Assembly: GCA_030141605.1 (NCBI GenBank)
Contig: JAQGDQ010000425.1
Coordinates: 126,001-190,000, forward strand
Length of the DNA stretch: 64,000 nt
Direction of reading: 5' to 3'
From: Tubiluchus corallicola
Lineage: Eukaryota; Priapulida; Priapulimorpha; Priapulimorphida; Tubiluchidae
The position numbers and the translations under genes are program-made. Below, one piece after another: positions 12,603 through 25,098 of the stretch (its first letter is position 1; each line of letters begins with the position of its first letter). The notes beneath the pieces were generated by a model. It was not told the origin of the DNA and searched no databases. It worked only from the letters and a program-made list of their open reading frames with translations.

Positions 12603-13991
12603 CGAAATCACAGAATGCCGACTATTTTTTTTTACAAATTTTGAAAGTTTAGATGCCATGTATGACAACTACTGTACCCAATTTTACGTCGGGTCTTAAA
12701 ACTTTAGGAGTAAAACCATTGACAAAAACAGAAGTAAGGGTAAATAAATAAGTTATAGCAGCCCTGGGTGAAAACATTTTGCTCGCACACTGCGCCCAAC
12801 AGGCAAACTGATGCCCAAATGATTTATTAATTTGAGACGTAATATCTCCACATTAGGAGGTTGAACTCGTCTCAAGTTTCACTGAAAACATGTACAACAT
12901 GTACATGCGCAACCTAGACCTGAAGCACATTAAGAATCTGTACAACTATAATCATAAATTCAAGCGAATCACATCATACAGACAGTCAAAATCCCACATA
13001 AGACCATAGCACATTGACTGCACCCCCATGTAACAAAACATTAAACTGCACGTTTGGTTGTTTACAAATCCAAAGACATTATGATAGCGAGATTAGAACT
13101 TTAAATCGACTTGAATTTCACGGCAAATATTCAAACTTTTAAACAAGTCCTCCGTAGAACAAAACGACATGCCGATCGACCAAGTGATACCGACACACTT
13201 TATCGATTCTTTAGGGGGAAAAACAACTAATATTGAAACAGATTTGAGAGGCTTATTTCACTACAAATGTAACAAATATTCAGACTTCTGTATAAGATGC
13301 ATTCTTCTCATTACAGCCTATGATGCAAATTATGCAAGAAAGTAATAATTTCTTAACCAACGTTTCTGACACACAACTAACGACTGTAGCCACCAAACCT
13401 GACAAATTTCTGATACTTATTACGCATTAATAGAACACCTAACAACGAGCACTATTCTGAGCACCACTATGCTGCACTTTCAATACGAGTTTGGCTCGTA
13501 GTTTCTCACAAAAGTTCGAGGATTATGGCACACAACACGACAGAGAGAAATGCTGCAGCTGCAGTACTTAACGCATGCAGCTTTGCAGCAGTGTGAACTT
13601 GTGTTGTTCACTGCATGAAGTGGGTGCACATCATTTATGCGCAGGGGGTTGGTAGACACTTGGGCCAAAACCTACAGTAAGTTCTTGCTGTGAAAGAATT
13701 TTAGTCCAAGCATACTAGGCACAAAAAGTGAACTGTTGAGTTTATAAGACAGCATAGTTTTATTTACGAATGAATGGAAAAGTTCAATTTGTCTATTCAA
13801 AATTCTTTTACTTGATCACTTTGCAACTTAGCCATGCAGTAAAACTATTTTAATGTAACAACAGTAGACGAAAATCATTTCTAAGCGAAAAGTAAAATTT
13901 ATCAATCATGAATAATTATAACTCTAAGAATAAATTATAAATAAATGACAACAAAATTAAAAGTTAATTTGATGTGTCAACAAAAATTAAT

Positions 13992-14011
13992 TTAGAATGC
14001 ATGCATTCTAA
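13992..14011. repeat. Perfect 20-bp palindrome
   Basis: TTAGAATGCATGCATTCTAA reads the same on both strands and is centred on TGCATGCA. No flanking element or target duplication explains it. Confidence 0.8.
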
Positions 14012-15218
14012 TTTAATCGGTTTTATAATGAAAATTTTCATCTTGCAAAATTAAATGGTCTGGCCAAGTCGTTAATCATTTCTACTGGACAACTAACAAT
14101 GCTGAAACTTTTCGCTTCCCAGTGAGCACACCTGCAGAAATAACACCTTAGAATTCAAAGGAATCTTTAATACCCCCCCCCCCCAAAGGAAAACCTTAGT
14201 AAGCCGAGTAAGTAATCTGTATTCAAAACCACACTCACACCTACTCAACTACCACCGTTACAATAAAAAATTTATAACTTCAAATTTATTACAGTACAAT
14301 TTCATCACTGTAAAATTTATGCAGCAAACATCATCCCACCCACAGCGACCCACCCCCATCCAGCGGATGTTAATCAAATTCAGAGGCGAAGGATGACTTA
14401 TTAGGCAGTTATTATTGATTTGATAACTTCATTTCATATGGATGATTGCCATAATAAAATATTAAATGATTCAAATAATTTAACCCAAATTTTACAAACA
14501 CAACCACTGATAAAATACAACAGTTGAACAACTAGTGCTGCTCAGTTAATTATGTCGTTTTAATCCTTCAAACCACAAGATTTACCAGTTAAATCCCCAA
14601 CATAAATGTTTCTTTTTAGTTAGATTAAATTAATCCGATACTAATCTATATGGATTACCTGTTCAATCAAACGACTTTTGTCCTAGAATTTCCCGACAAA
14701 ACATTTGAAAGATCTGCGTACATCCGCGTACATGTTTATATCATAACCGGAACTATTGTGCAAGAGACATCCTGTGAAATCTCGTGGGAAAACAAATTCG
14801 TTCCCTGGGGCTAAGGGGGACTTGACATAATAAAGCGGACAACTTTATACAGTTTGAAATTGAAACTCGACTGGGTGCAATTTATGGCACGATATTTAGA
14901 AAGATGACAAATTATAGAGTAGTAACGCTATACCCTAGATAATAACAATCAATTTCAAATCTCTAAGGTATGCTATACATATAAGAAAAACTTTGTGACG
15001 ACTGCAAAGTTTAGTGATGGAAAAACATCGGCAAAATGACAATATAAATCCACGAAAAAATCTGACGCAAAAACTTAACGGGAACTAGTTTAGATGCAGT
15101 CAACACACGTTGCAGATTGCCAAATACTCGGATAATCACATACTGTTAGACCGTTTGAAACTACTCTTAACAATTTGTACGCATATTATATATTATGCAT
15201 ATGCATATTAGATCCAAC

Positions 15219-15341
<123 letters not shown>

Positions 15342-16284
15342 ACAACGGATTAAATTGCTACTTTGTTTGTACAAAGCTGAAGGATGGGATAATGATATGG
15401 GAGGGTTTAGCAGCTGGACACTGTTGACACATCGTGCTCCTGAGGTCACTTACCAACATCACACCACTAAATAAATACTCACACACAATGCAAAACCTCT
15501 GAAATGACAGTTGATAATTTATTATTTATAGCTGAGCGTATTGACAGTGTCACGAACTTCTGCTTATAATAGTAATTTTCCTAGGCACATCCTTTGCACT
15601 AAGGCATACAATTAATTTTACTGATATATTAGTGTTATTACGCGCTGCCTGTAACCCCGTTTTCATCAGAACTGTTTTAAAAGTTAAAAAATATTTAATT
15701 CCGTCTACGCCTTAAGAGAGAAAATAACATAAAAAATAGTCGAATAGGACCTTTAAATTAAGCAAAAACATTCTAAAAATAGAATGGATAATTTGGATAT
15801 GTACGGAATTGACCGGATATTAGATTCACGAACCGCTATAAAAATCTCTCTCCTTTTACCTTTTAAATTTACCTATTACCTATCCGAATTCTAGTTAGAA
15901 ATCTGAAAATATCCAGAAAATTCAATTCGTTAATTCACGTAATTAAACGCTGGACGGAGAAAAACGACCAAATGACTCAGTGGTCGATTCGCGAGTATCA
16001 CCACTACATAAACTGAAACGTGATACAAGTTCTGAACAAGAAATGCACTTTGCGTGATCTTACAGCACTATAAACGAAATCGCATTCCAAAGCCAAACTA
16101 CGCACGCCAAACCAACAGTTGCCGAGGACCAATAATGGGTTTTAGAGGGGCCCTTTATAGTGAAGAAGACGTTTAAATAATGTATAATTACATTAACCAG
16201 ATGTTTTTGCTAATATGCAATCACGAAGGGAAAATTTAAAGCAAAGTAACTGGTTTTAAAAACTCTACACCATAGGCCACAAAT
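15342..16284. other. Noncoding, no gene seen
   Basis: AT-rich spacer with no readable exon or repeat partner. Confidence 0.45.
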
Positions 16285-16680
16285 AATTTAAAGGGAGATA
16301 GGATGATTTTTAATATACTAGCCCATTTTTGAGTCCGATAACAAGTATACATTTCAAATACCGCAAAAGCGTTTCTGGTAAAAATAATAGATTGAATGCA
16401 TAATTAACGACAGGCGAGCACAACTATTAATGACATCACAAACTAACATAATTTTCAACAGCAAAAACATTCCGCGAGCGTGTTGCACGTGTTTGAGAAA
16501 GCGAAAAGTACAATGCTACTACAAGATCTTCAGTGTGCTGTACTAAAACTAGACAAGTTTTAGGAAAAAAATTCAAAATTCAAGTTGGTCACAAATTAAC
16601 ACATCTAAACAGAGATGTACAGCACCTGGTTTTTGTGCAATGCGTTTCCGAAATGCAGGCGCTAGTGTAGGTTATAGGAG
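16285..16680 (-). repeat. Dispersed repeat family R2, copy 1 (inverted to copy 2)
   Basis: This aligns over about 390 bp with the reverse complement of 36436-36875. Shared landmarks (minus strand) are CCTGCATTTCGGAAACGCATTGCA, AACCAGGTGCTGTAC / AACAGGTGCTGTAC, and AATTTTnATCTAAAnACTT. Further on come CAACAGTTGTGCTCG, GAAACGCTTTTGCnGTATT and TTATCGGACT. The strongest identity is at the two ends. No TIR, tRNA head or ORF was found. Confidence 0.75.
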
Positions 16681-17921
16681 GCAAAGGTATTGTTATGCTA
16701 CTGTATTACAATGGTATAAACCACTTCAAGTCCGTTCAATGGTTATTATACTAAGCTACACTTGTAATTTTAAATGTGAAGAAAATTTATAGCGCAAACT
16801 CTGCATGAGGTCGTGCAGCAGTTTCCCAGAAACCCACATAAAATTCCCTATTGACGATATCTTTTCATTTTCACTCACTGATGGCGGATCCAGAACAGCA
16901 AAGGGTGTAAATTATACCGCTCAGACACATGTCAAAAACTTCCTGAAACATACTTCCAAACTTTTAAATTTTTTTAATCATACAAAAGGTGTATACTATC
17001 TTTAAAACAATGCATTTCTCAGTCTATTATTGTTAAAAACAATATCAAATAGACAATGCTACTGTTCCACTTAACTTGCCCGTCATACACATTACCTACC
17101 TAGCCATGACTATTGCGGGTTTTTTGCATTTTCAAAGTAGCAACTCTAGGAAGGACTTACTTAAAGTAACAAGGAAAATGTGCTTCACACGCCCAGATAG
17201 GTTTCCAGCTCTACATCCAATGCAAACGTGTTTTATCCAGAACTATAATGCAAGATTCAAAGCAAGTGCGACCACGAGGTCCAGCACAAAGCTACCATAC
17301 AAGCAGTCTCCAGAATGGAACCTATAAATTACACATTAGACCTACAGAACCGAGATACCCCTCATGATCTTAAATCGATTCTGAATAATGGAATCTCCCG
17401 ATCACACTTAAAAATTATTATTCCAATGAATGAGTTTTAATAGGCAGTTCTGTAGCAACTATAATAATTACTGCATCACATTTCATTAAAGCTGGTCTCG
17501 GCGATTACGTCATTGAAAATGCCGTCTCCATAGCAACGCCTTAATTCAAAGTTAATCAAATGGCCGAGTTTAGCATATAAACCAACATCAAAGCGGTAAC
17601 CACCAAAGCGCCTGCAACTAGAAATTTCAAACTTTTCAAATGTTTGATGCTTTAGCATTAATCACATAGAAAGTGGGAGAATAAAAGCCGAATTCAACGG
17701 TGCACTAATGACAGTATTAAAAATATTTTTCTGCATTCCTGAAGCAGTAAAATAAAACGTAATTTTCCAAAATTGAAGAATTTTTCTGAGACATAACGGG
17801 TACTTTGACTTTTTACGAGTTTGAATAAGTTTTGTTTTTAAGCCCGATTAAACATTTGGTAACAAAATATTAAGCAGAGGCGTTCAAAACGACAGAGGTT
17901 TCCGTTCTACAGTCTAGCCTT

Positions 17922-17936
17922 GTGGCGCCATCTGCA
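17922..17936 (-). promoter_or_regulatory. CTCF-like motif (minus: CTGCAGATGGCGCCA)
   Basis: On the minus strand this reads CTGCAGATGGCGCCA, carrying the AGATGGCGC core and an acceptable 5' half. Motif-only evidence. Confidence 0.35.
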
Positions 17937-19416
17937 GACAGTCAAATTAGAATACAAACAGCGAAAGTTTACCATCAACTAGATAATCTGCAGTTCGTAT
18001 CGTCTGTCCAGTTTCCCATTTACTCTAAAATTTGCTAATATCAAAGAGTTTGTCAAAGAAGTCAACTTGTAATTACTGTTGCTAATATTTACGTATTGCT
18101 TTCAAATACCAAAAAATATAAAGATAAAGAACCACATGCACACGATGTTTTTACAACTGGTAGTAAAATCATACATCCTTGCAAAAGCTGTGTTTTTTAA
18201 AAAAAACAGTTAGCCACAATAGCAGTGCACATGTACGCCGCCAACGACATGTGAAATATTTGAATTACAAAACCAGGCTTTCCCTTAAATCCAATGATTC
18301 CTTTTATGACAACGCGGCGACAAAATGCATTATGGGATTTGCCGATTTGACAAATCGCCACTGCAATTCTCCATAAACGGTCTTTGAGAGGATTTTAACA
18401 AATTACAGCGCGCTAATATTTAAAACTACAATTTGGCCACAAATTTAATTTTTTAACCATTGAATGGCAACAATAAAAAACTATACGTAGTAAAGGCTTT
18501 AATTTCTCTGGCTCAATTATAATTTAGAATGTTCTGTTTGCTGAACATTATTTGGCAACACGCAAGGATACGTGTTAAATAAAAACAGAAATTACATTTT
18601 TCATTTGATGACCTTAATGATCAGACAATCTATGACACGTTGAAAGGTTCTGAACACGTCTCTTTCTTCCAAAGTTATTCATTAATCCACAAAATAAATT
18701 TGTCGACTCATTCTTCCATTGTGCCATCAAAATCTCATCTTTCATGCTTATTCGCGATTATCTGAACTTTACCATAAACCAGAATCACCATATTTTCGTC
18801 TTTCTCACACACAACACGATTGTTCTTGTAGTTTTGCACAAACGATAGCGGCCATTCTGAACCAAAATCACGATTTTTTGCCAGATTAACGCACCTGCTC
18901 AAAAAACCGCTTCATCATTCCGAAACACATTATTCAACGTCGCAGTTCATTAATTGTTCTAACTTTACTGCTAAAGCCACCAAGCACTTTAAAAACTGCT
19001 TACTATGTACCATATAGTCATGACTTCTCCATTAAAACATTATACTTTCTCAGAGGTTGCCGCTAAAGACATTATATCCTTGGCCTAGTTTAGTCGACTG
19101 CGACATTTTTTACAAGAAATTAGGAGTCCGACAAGGTAACTCACTTGCCACGAGTTTTACTTCCACCCTCATTTAAATTAACTGCAAAACAGCAAGAAAA
19201 AGACAATCCAACTAGTAGAGAGACTTGTCACAAATAAGCCTTGTGGCGCGACCGGTATTACAAAAAGAAAGCTAAATTACTAACGCAAAAAATGACAATT
19301 CACCATTAATGAAATAAAGGTATTCATTAAAAGCCTCTTAATATTACAATATATTAAAATCTGTAAAGAATCTCATCGTCACATTATTGTGACTTTGACC
19401 TAATAACGTGGATCAA

Positions 19417-19435
19417 GACCTTTGACCTTTGACCC
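19417..19435 (-). promoter_or_regulatory. Triple DR1 nuclear-receptor element
   Basis: GACCTTTGACCTTTGACCC on the plus strand is three AGGTCA-type half-sites on the minus strand, each spaced by one base. The GGGTCAAAGGTCA part is an ideal DR1, the class bound by HNF4, RXR and COUP-TF receptors. It lies about 610 bp from the candidate first exon at 20047-20106, inside what would be its first intron. Confidence 0.45.
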
Positions 19436-20046
19436 AGGTTATAAAAACACATTCTCGTAATCACGAGTCTCCTCTCGCAAACGCAATAATTCTACGCCAA
19501 ATTTAGGATAAATCGATTAGGCCTAGCCTGTGCTAAAGTTATTTCAACTTTAGTTGATCAAACAACAGCAGGAAAAACACGAAAAGGTGAGAAGGGTCAC
19601 TTTGAACACAGTGCGATAACACCATCGAACAAGCAAAGTAACAGACAAAACAACACAAAACATTTGCACTTTTTACATTAAATATTTAATCCGTTTTACC
19701 ACGGGCTAACAAGCAAACAAACAAGCATTACTAATTTACTAACATAAATTTACTGAACATAAAACATTGTCTAACTCGACCTGCTTCAACCTATACTTTT
19801 TTAATGAGATAGAAACAATAGATTGTTGCACTTTAAACTTCTAACTAACAACATTGCCGTTTTTTAGCCGTTTTCGTTGGAAATCGATAATAACTTAAAG
19901 GAAGACTGGCCGATTGTTTAGACTCAACCTCATTTTAATTTACTGTCCAAAATATACATTTTCTTCCTGTAAAAGTTAACAATTGTCCCTTATATTTGAA
20001 TAATTAGCTTAGAAAGTTAATTAACAGCAACACAGTTATTGCTTAC

Positions 20047-20106
20047 GTCAGAAACTAACCACAGTTTGTGCAATGGCAGGCGTCTTCCCTTGCGGGTCAA
20101 GTACAT
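20047..20106 (-). CDS. Candidate first coding exon, unrecognised gene
   Basis: An ATG at 20106 (minus) opens exactly 20 codons, MYLTRKGRRLPLHKLWLVSD. The reading frame runs straight into a strong donor, GAC|GTAAGC, in phase 0. Directly upstream on the same strand is a CpG-rich segment with duplicated CRE-like sites, a CACGTG E-box and a CCAAT box, as expected of a promoter. The peptide was not recognised. A loose resemblance to the N-terminus of selenoprotein K (ending in W..S.ITD) is probably chance. No second exon was found to the left. The call rests on the donor plus promoter context and could still be wrong. Confidence 0.35.
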
Positions 20107-20340
20107 TTGCCTAGGTGTTACAGCACAGTTTAAACGCATATGATGTCACGAAAAAGGGGCTTTACATCATATGACGTCAGAAACTAGCACTTCAGTTCAT
20201 GATCATCGTTATCACGGTACCGCCTATTTGTCGGCGCCGCGCACCGTCGCACGTGACAAAAAAGCGCCGCTGCCAATCTTAGTAGATTCACTGAGACGCG
20301 CGAAACTTTGAAAGTTTAACGAAATTTGAGTATCCAAGGT
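20107..20340. promoter_or_regulatory. CpG-rich promoter candidate with duplicated CRE-like sites
   Basis: CATATGATGTCA (20137-20148) and CATATGACGTCA (20168-20179) form a direct repeat 31 bp apart. The second contains a perfect TGACGTCA CRE. A CACGTG E-box lies at 20250-20255, a CCAAT box at 20273-20277, and the segment between is unusually CpG-rich for the window (CGGCGCCGCGCACCG). On the plus strand the region ends in CCAAG|GTAATT near 20338, a possible 5' UTR donor, so the promoter might be bidirectional. Confidence 0.45.
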
Positions 20341-22740
20341 AATTATTACTTAATCTAAGCTTTGACTTAAAATAAGCTATTGTAGTTTTCAATGTTTTAG
20401 AGCATTCTTTAGTCTGAACTCGTGTTTACACAATCATCCGGTTTTCCTTTAAGAAATATACGTTTTATATATGGTGAGTCTGATAAAAAGGGCATTCAGT
20501 AATAGAAGTGCGCGAAACACGGTACAACATTGACACTAGGCAGGCAGACATAGTTTGACCAGTCATTAATAACGGGCAGTAACTGGCTGTCAGAGCCTTT
20601 AGAAAATATTTGCCTAAGCACTTGAGCAACAACAATTTTCATCTCTCAGAGTGGTGGCTATTGACGAAATCATGAGAAAAAACTGAAGTGTGTAGCCGAC
20701 AATCCAGAGTGGGATAATTCCGCGGGAGAGGGAGAGGCACACTTTCACAATAATCTGCGCGTCGTCGTCAAACATACTCACTATTTCTACAGCTGGTGTG
20801 TGACTCAGTAAGGATGGCATTTAGACAAAACAGTTAGGAATTTTCCCAGTGTGAGCCGGGCTTTAGACGCCTCTTCTGCATAGCGGATTAGGGTTTTTCG
20901 TTCTAGACAGCAGTGGGGTAGCCGGATGAAATGAGAGCAAAATAAACAGAGTCAGACGACACGAAATCTAAGAAATCTAGCCTGCTAATATATAACGTTG
21001 ATGAAATGCCAGAAAACCGTGCAGCATGGAGTACACAGGGCATTAATGTTCAGAAACTAGTCCAGAAACCGAAGCATTGTGAGTCTGGATTACTTCGCTT
21101 ATTGTGTTTTCTGCCCAATTGTCTGGATATGCAATTTAAAACGCCGATTAGCGAGTTGTCATGGAATACATTGCGTGAACACCGGATAAAGAATGCCATT
21201 TAGTATTGCCATACAATCTACTTTGTCATACAAATTTAGAATACTAACTTAGTGGATAACTCCATTGTGATATCACAATATAAAAATTGGCAAAAAGCTT
21301 ATAACACGATCAACAACAACGAGGAGAACGAGACAGGCTTCACGGTGAAAGAGACCTATTTATAAAGTTACAAGCGAGTGGCCACAAACACGAATAAATG
21401 GTTATAAATACATGATACTCTGGCTCCACACTGGCCCACACTCGTGACCCACCTATATAAATTTGCCAATATACTGGCAAGTAAATCACGATGATCGAAT
21501 TGATTAAAAACTGTTAATTTTACTATTGGTACTTCTTTTCTGCTACTATTTTTTACTATTAGCTACTGACATCCCATGGGGAAAGTTGCTAAACTGTCCA
21601 GTGTGAAAGAGCCCACACCCATCGATAACCTCTAGTGCCTTATTACTCATTCAGTTTTTTTCGACTACAGTTAAACAGCACTATATTTGACAACAGCGTG
21701 GATAAGGGGTATCAGCTTACACTTTTGCCGGAGCTAGCAAAGGAGACCAGCAATAAAAGTTTAATGTACAACGTCTGATGCTTGTTTAAATAAGAGAACA
21801 CCAAATAGTTTATGTAGAGAACTAAATGTTTATTGAGAAATAGGAAATAATTTTATTTGCTGAAGATTCGTTTAATAAAGGAATAATATTGAATACGCCC
21901 GAATTCATAACACTAGATACAATCGCTTTCAGATATAATATTGCAGAACAAATGTGTCAAAACAATTTATTACATTTACAGGACCACTTTGATGGAAAAA
22001 TTTTTTAGACAATTCAGTAAAAAATTAGAGAAATGTTTACAAATCTTGAACACGGGTTCATAGTTTTCCTTCAATTTAACCCGGAAAATATGTCCTGTAG
22101 AATGTATCACTATTTTTCAAATTTTGTTTTAGGTTTATAACCCTTCAGCAGTCACAATGGGTGCTAAGCTAACTTGTATTGGTACAAAGTACACAATTTT
22201 TTAAATATGATTAATTTTACTGAATTCATTATTACACATGGTTGCTTGGTGGAGCTATCTTAATAACTATAAGTCTCACAGTTTTTTCCGCTCATTCTTT
22301 TCTTATTTTCTTCATATTTCTTACTTATTCCTTTCTCTACACATACCTTTGTATATAGATTCTCCTTCTTGTTTCTATTTCACATTTAACCTTTCTTAGA
22401 ACCTATTATAAACTTCTTGAATTAATTAATTAATTATTGAAATAATTGTCTATTAGTGTTAAAATTTATCTGTTAAAACAACTTGAACTAAAATTATGCC
22501 ATTTTTTATTTGTTTAAAGTTAATTTCGGCACATAAAAATGCCATATAAAAGTTAAAAATTTACAATAAAACTACTACACGTCATGCAGTATTAAAAGGT
22601 ACAAAAATTTACAAAAAAACATAATAAAAGTATATACAGAAATTAAAAATACAAAGCATCAGCTAAAAGACAGCAGTTATCACATCAATAAATCATACCA
22701 TCTTTTAAATATTCTACAAATGATGTATATGTATGTAAAA
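20341..22740. other. Noncoding, no supported gene
   Basis: A minus-strand ORF at 20614-20820 starts MPSLLSHTPAVEI and meets a GTGAGTATG donor-like word, but there is no further support. The rest is AT-rich spacer. Confidence 0.4.
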
Positions 22741-22802
22741 TGTATGCTATTATATTACACTACTTAAGTGAAATAAATGAATTGAAATAAATTGAAACTG
22801 AA
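22741..22802 (+). mobile_element. Probable LINE/SINE 3' tail
   Basis: GAAATAAATGAATTGAAATAAATTGAAACTGAA is a short tandem TTGAAATAAA-type tail, common at the 3' end of non-LTR elements. No body is recognisable upstream. Confidence 0.35.
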
Positions 22803-23116
22803 TATCCTCATGACTACTTTAGCTTCTACAATAACTACTGCAGGTTGAAATTTGAAATATTTCCAGTTCATCTCGTTTCCCATGCAATTATCAGCGTTCA
22901 AACTTCAAAGTAAATAGGATGTGCCAACTTGCAAGATTGTCCACTATTTACAAGTTCATGTATCCAAACATTTACAGCCCCGAGCAAGGCTGGATGGCCT
23001 GCTTAGTGTTTACACAGCAGAGATATTGTGCACGTTTTCACACTGATGATTTAAAAGCTGTTGTAGCGCCTAGGGCGAGGGGAAGGAGAGCAAGAGGTGA
23101 AAATGAAAGATACCTG

Positions 23117-23442
<326 letters not shown>

Positions 23443-24489
23443 GCAGCATCAAGGGAAGAGGGAGGAAAACAGTGGGGGAGGGAAAGAAGGCAAACTGTGT
23501 TGAGAAGCTAAACCTGACATTAAAGTAAAAGAGGAAAATTCGTACAATTCATCAATTCTGTACAATCTACTGCCCTCTTCAGCATCAAACAATTACCAAG
23601 CGGAAAATAACCACAAAAAGCTGCAATATAGAATCAACTGACAGCATGACACTAACTATAATTACCAGAAAACGAATAAATCTTTCTCTTTACGAGCTGA
23701 GATGGTAATAAAAAGCGGCACAACGTGCAAAATCGTGCCTACAGCTTGTGCAATGTATACTGCTTGATAACTGTAAAATTACCATACACGGTGATTGCTT
23801 GCTGTAGGAGACCATTGTTGTAAAATTCGTTACATTGTACATTGCACTGTGTACTGTACACTGTACGCAGCGCACCGCCAAAACTCACTAACAAAATTTG
23901 GTTAATACAGATGATTGTAACAGGACCGAAATCTTTCCTCATAACTAACATCAACAAAGGACAGTATTTACACTAAACCACTACAAACACTTATCCCCGC
24001 TTCACCATGTTAAGCCGCATAAACAATTTCATTTTGTACATTACAACTTACAAGAAGTCATATAAAGTTCAGAAAACGAACGCATTAAACTGTAGTCCAA
24101 AGATACTGCACAGTGCACAAACATCTAGGCACGCATAATTTAGTATGTGTACTATATATTTGCACTAAAACCGCAACTTTATTACCCACCTTATACCTAC
24201 TGCTACAAAAACGATCTACGGGTAATTTTTAAATAACGCTTCTGTTGGAATAATGACGACACCAAAATGATATTTTTCCATATTCTCTTCTTTGTTTTGT
24301 TTTCATAGAATTGTTAAATAAATCCGTAGATCTATACAAAAATTTGTCAATTCTAGGAATTTTTTATTATCCCTTAATTCCCTTTAATAATTAATTATTA
24401 TAATCTTAATGTCAACATTATTATTAATAAGGGTACGAGCCAAGGGTTAATTAAATTTTCTTGCCAAATATGAAAAGTAGGAAATGTGA
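23443..24489. other. Noncoding, no gene seen
   Basis: AT-rich. Around 23830-23875 there is a cluster of self-complementary TGTACA and GTGTACTGTACAC words that could form a small hairpin. No other feature was recognised. Confidence 0.4.
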
Positions 24490-24499
24490 AAAATTGCAA

Positions 24500-24572
24500 T
24501 ATAGCCTGGATTTGAACCACATCTTTCTGCTCAAACCGCAGACGATAAGGACCACTCAGGCATTGCATGCTC
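24500..24572 (-). mobile_element. tRNA-derived SINE head, class II-like
   Basis: On the minus strand the segment reads TGCCTGAGTGGTCCTTATCG (A-box region, 24543-24562). It then passes through a TCTGCGGTTTGAGCAGA anticodon-arm-like hairpin to a perfect B box, GGTTCAAATCC (24508-24518). The GAGTGGT word and the longer interior recall a Leu/Ser-type tRNA. Stems are imperfect, so this is a SINE head or tRNA pseudogene and not a functional tRNA. Confidence 0.55.
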
Positions 24573-24639
24573 CTAAGACCTATGATAAAGGCAGTCCAAA
24601 GTTCATCACTTATAGCTAGCCAACCGAATTCAACAGTTA

Positions 24640-24720
24640 CATTTAAAATTCAGAAATTGTGAGTTTGTACGATCATTAATAATAATCTTAATGGCAAGCT
24701 TATAATAATTAACTAATTAC
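24640..24720 (+). repeat. SINE-family tail fragment
   Basis: AAATTGTGAGTTTGTACGATCATTAATAATAATCTTAATGGC matches the tail of copy A near 5536-5585 and the AATTGTGAGTTTGTAT at 24955-24970. A SINE tail therefore lies between the minus-strand head and the plus-strand copy B, which indicates nested or fragmented insertions. Confidence 0.5.
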
Positions 24721-24769
24721 AAGCGGAAATTTTAGGCTCGAATGCAATCAAAATACGAAATTTACCTAA

Positions 24770-24990
24770 TTAGTTAGAATCACAATAATCTAGTATGAGC
24801 AATCAAACACAGAATTGCCTAAATTTGGTTGACCAGCTATAAGGAATAAACTCACTTGTGATCCAAGGCGCTACAGGAGGTGCCTGGTTCAAATCCAGGC
24901 GGCACAATACTTTTTCATATTTTCTGAATTTCAGGTTTGTTATCAAAAATATTTAATTGTGAGTTTGTATCACCAAAGGTCACTTAAGTC
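24770..24990 (+). mobile_element. SINE-like repeat, copy B, with intact T-arm
   Basis: Partner of 5330-5600. The B box GGTTCAAATCC (24886-24896) sits in a perfect T-arm, CCTGG-TTCAAAT-CCAGG, followed by CGGCAC. Upstream are CTATAAGGAATAAACTC and TTGTGATCCAAGG. Downstream is the shared TTAATTGTGAGTTTGTAT tail. No normal D-arm or anticodon arm can be folded, so it is not a tRNA gene. Confidence 0.6.
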
Positions 24991-25050
24991 ATGGGACAGT
25001 TCAAAATATATCTGCAATTTTTATCAGTGAAGAAAAAGATACTGAGAGCT

Positions 25051-25098
25051 GTACAGACTTGTCAGAAACAATGTGTACAGACTTGTCAGAAACAATGT
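25051..25098 (+). repeat. 24-bp tandem duplication
   Basis: Two perfect adjacent copies of a 24-bp unit beginning GTACAGACTTGTCAG. The perfect identity suggests a recent slippage or duplication event. Confidence 0.9.

Larger units (their letters stand above)
16681..20046. other. Noncoding; regulatory-like motifs only
   Basis: No exon identified. The stretch contains a CTCF-like site (17922-17936) and a triple nuclear-receptor half-site (19417-19435), listed separately. ORFs at 16805, 17076, 17476 and 18179 are short and unsupported. Confidence 0.45.

Noticed and set aside
20614-20820. First exon MPSLLSHTPAVEI with GTGAGT donor
   Set aside because: Only the donor word supports it. The promoter-like block lies on the wrong side for a minus-strand gene starting at 20820.
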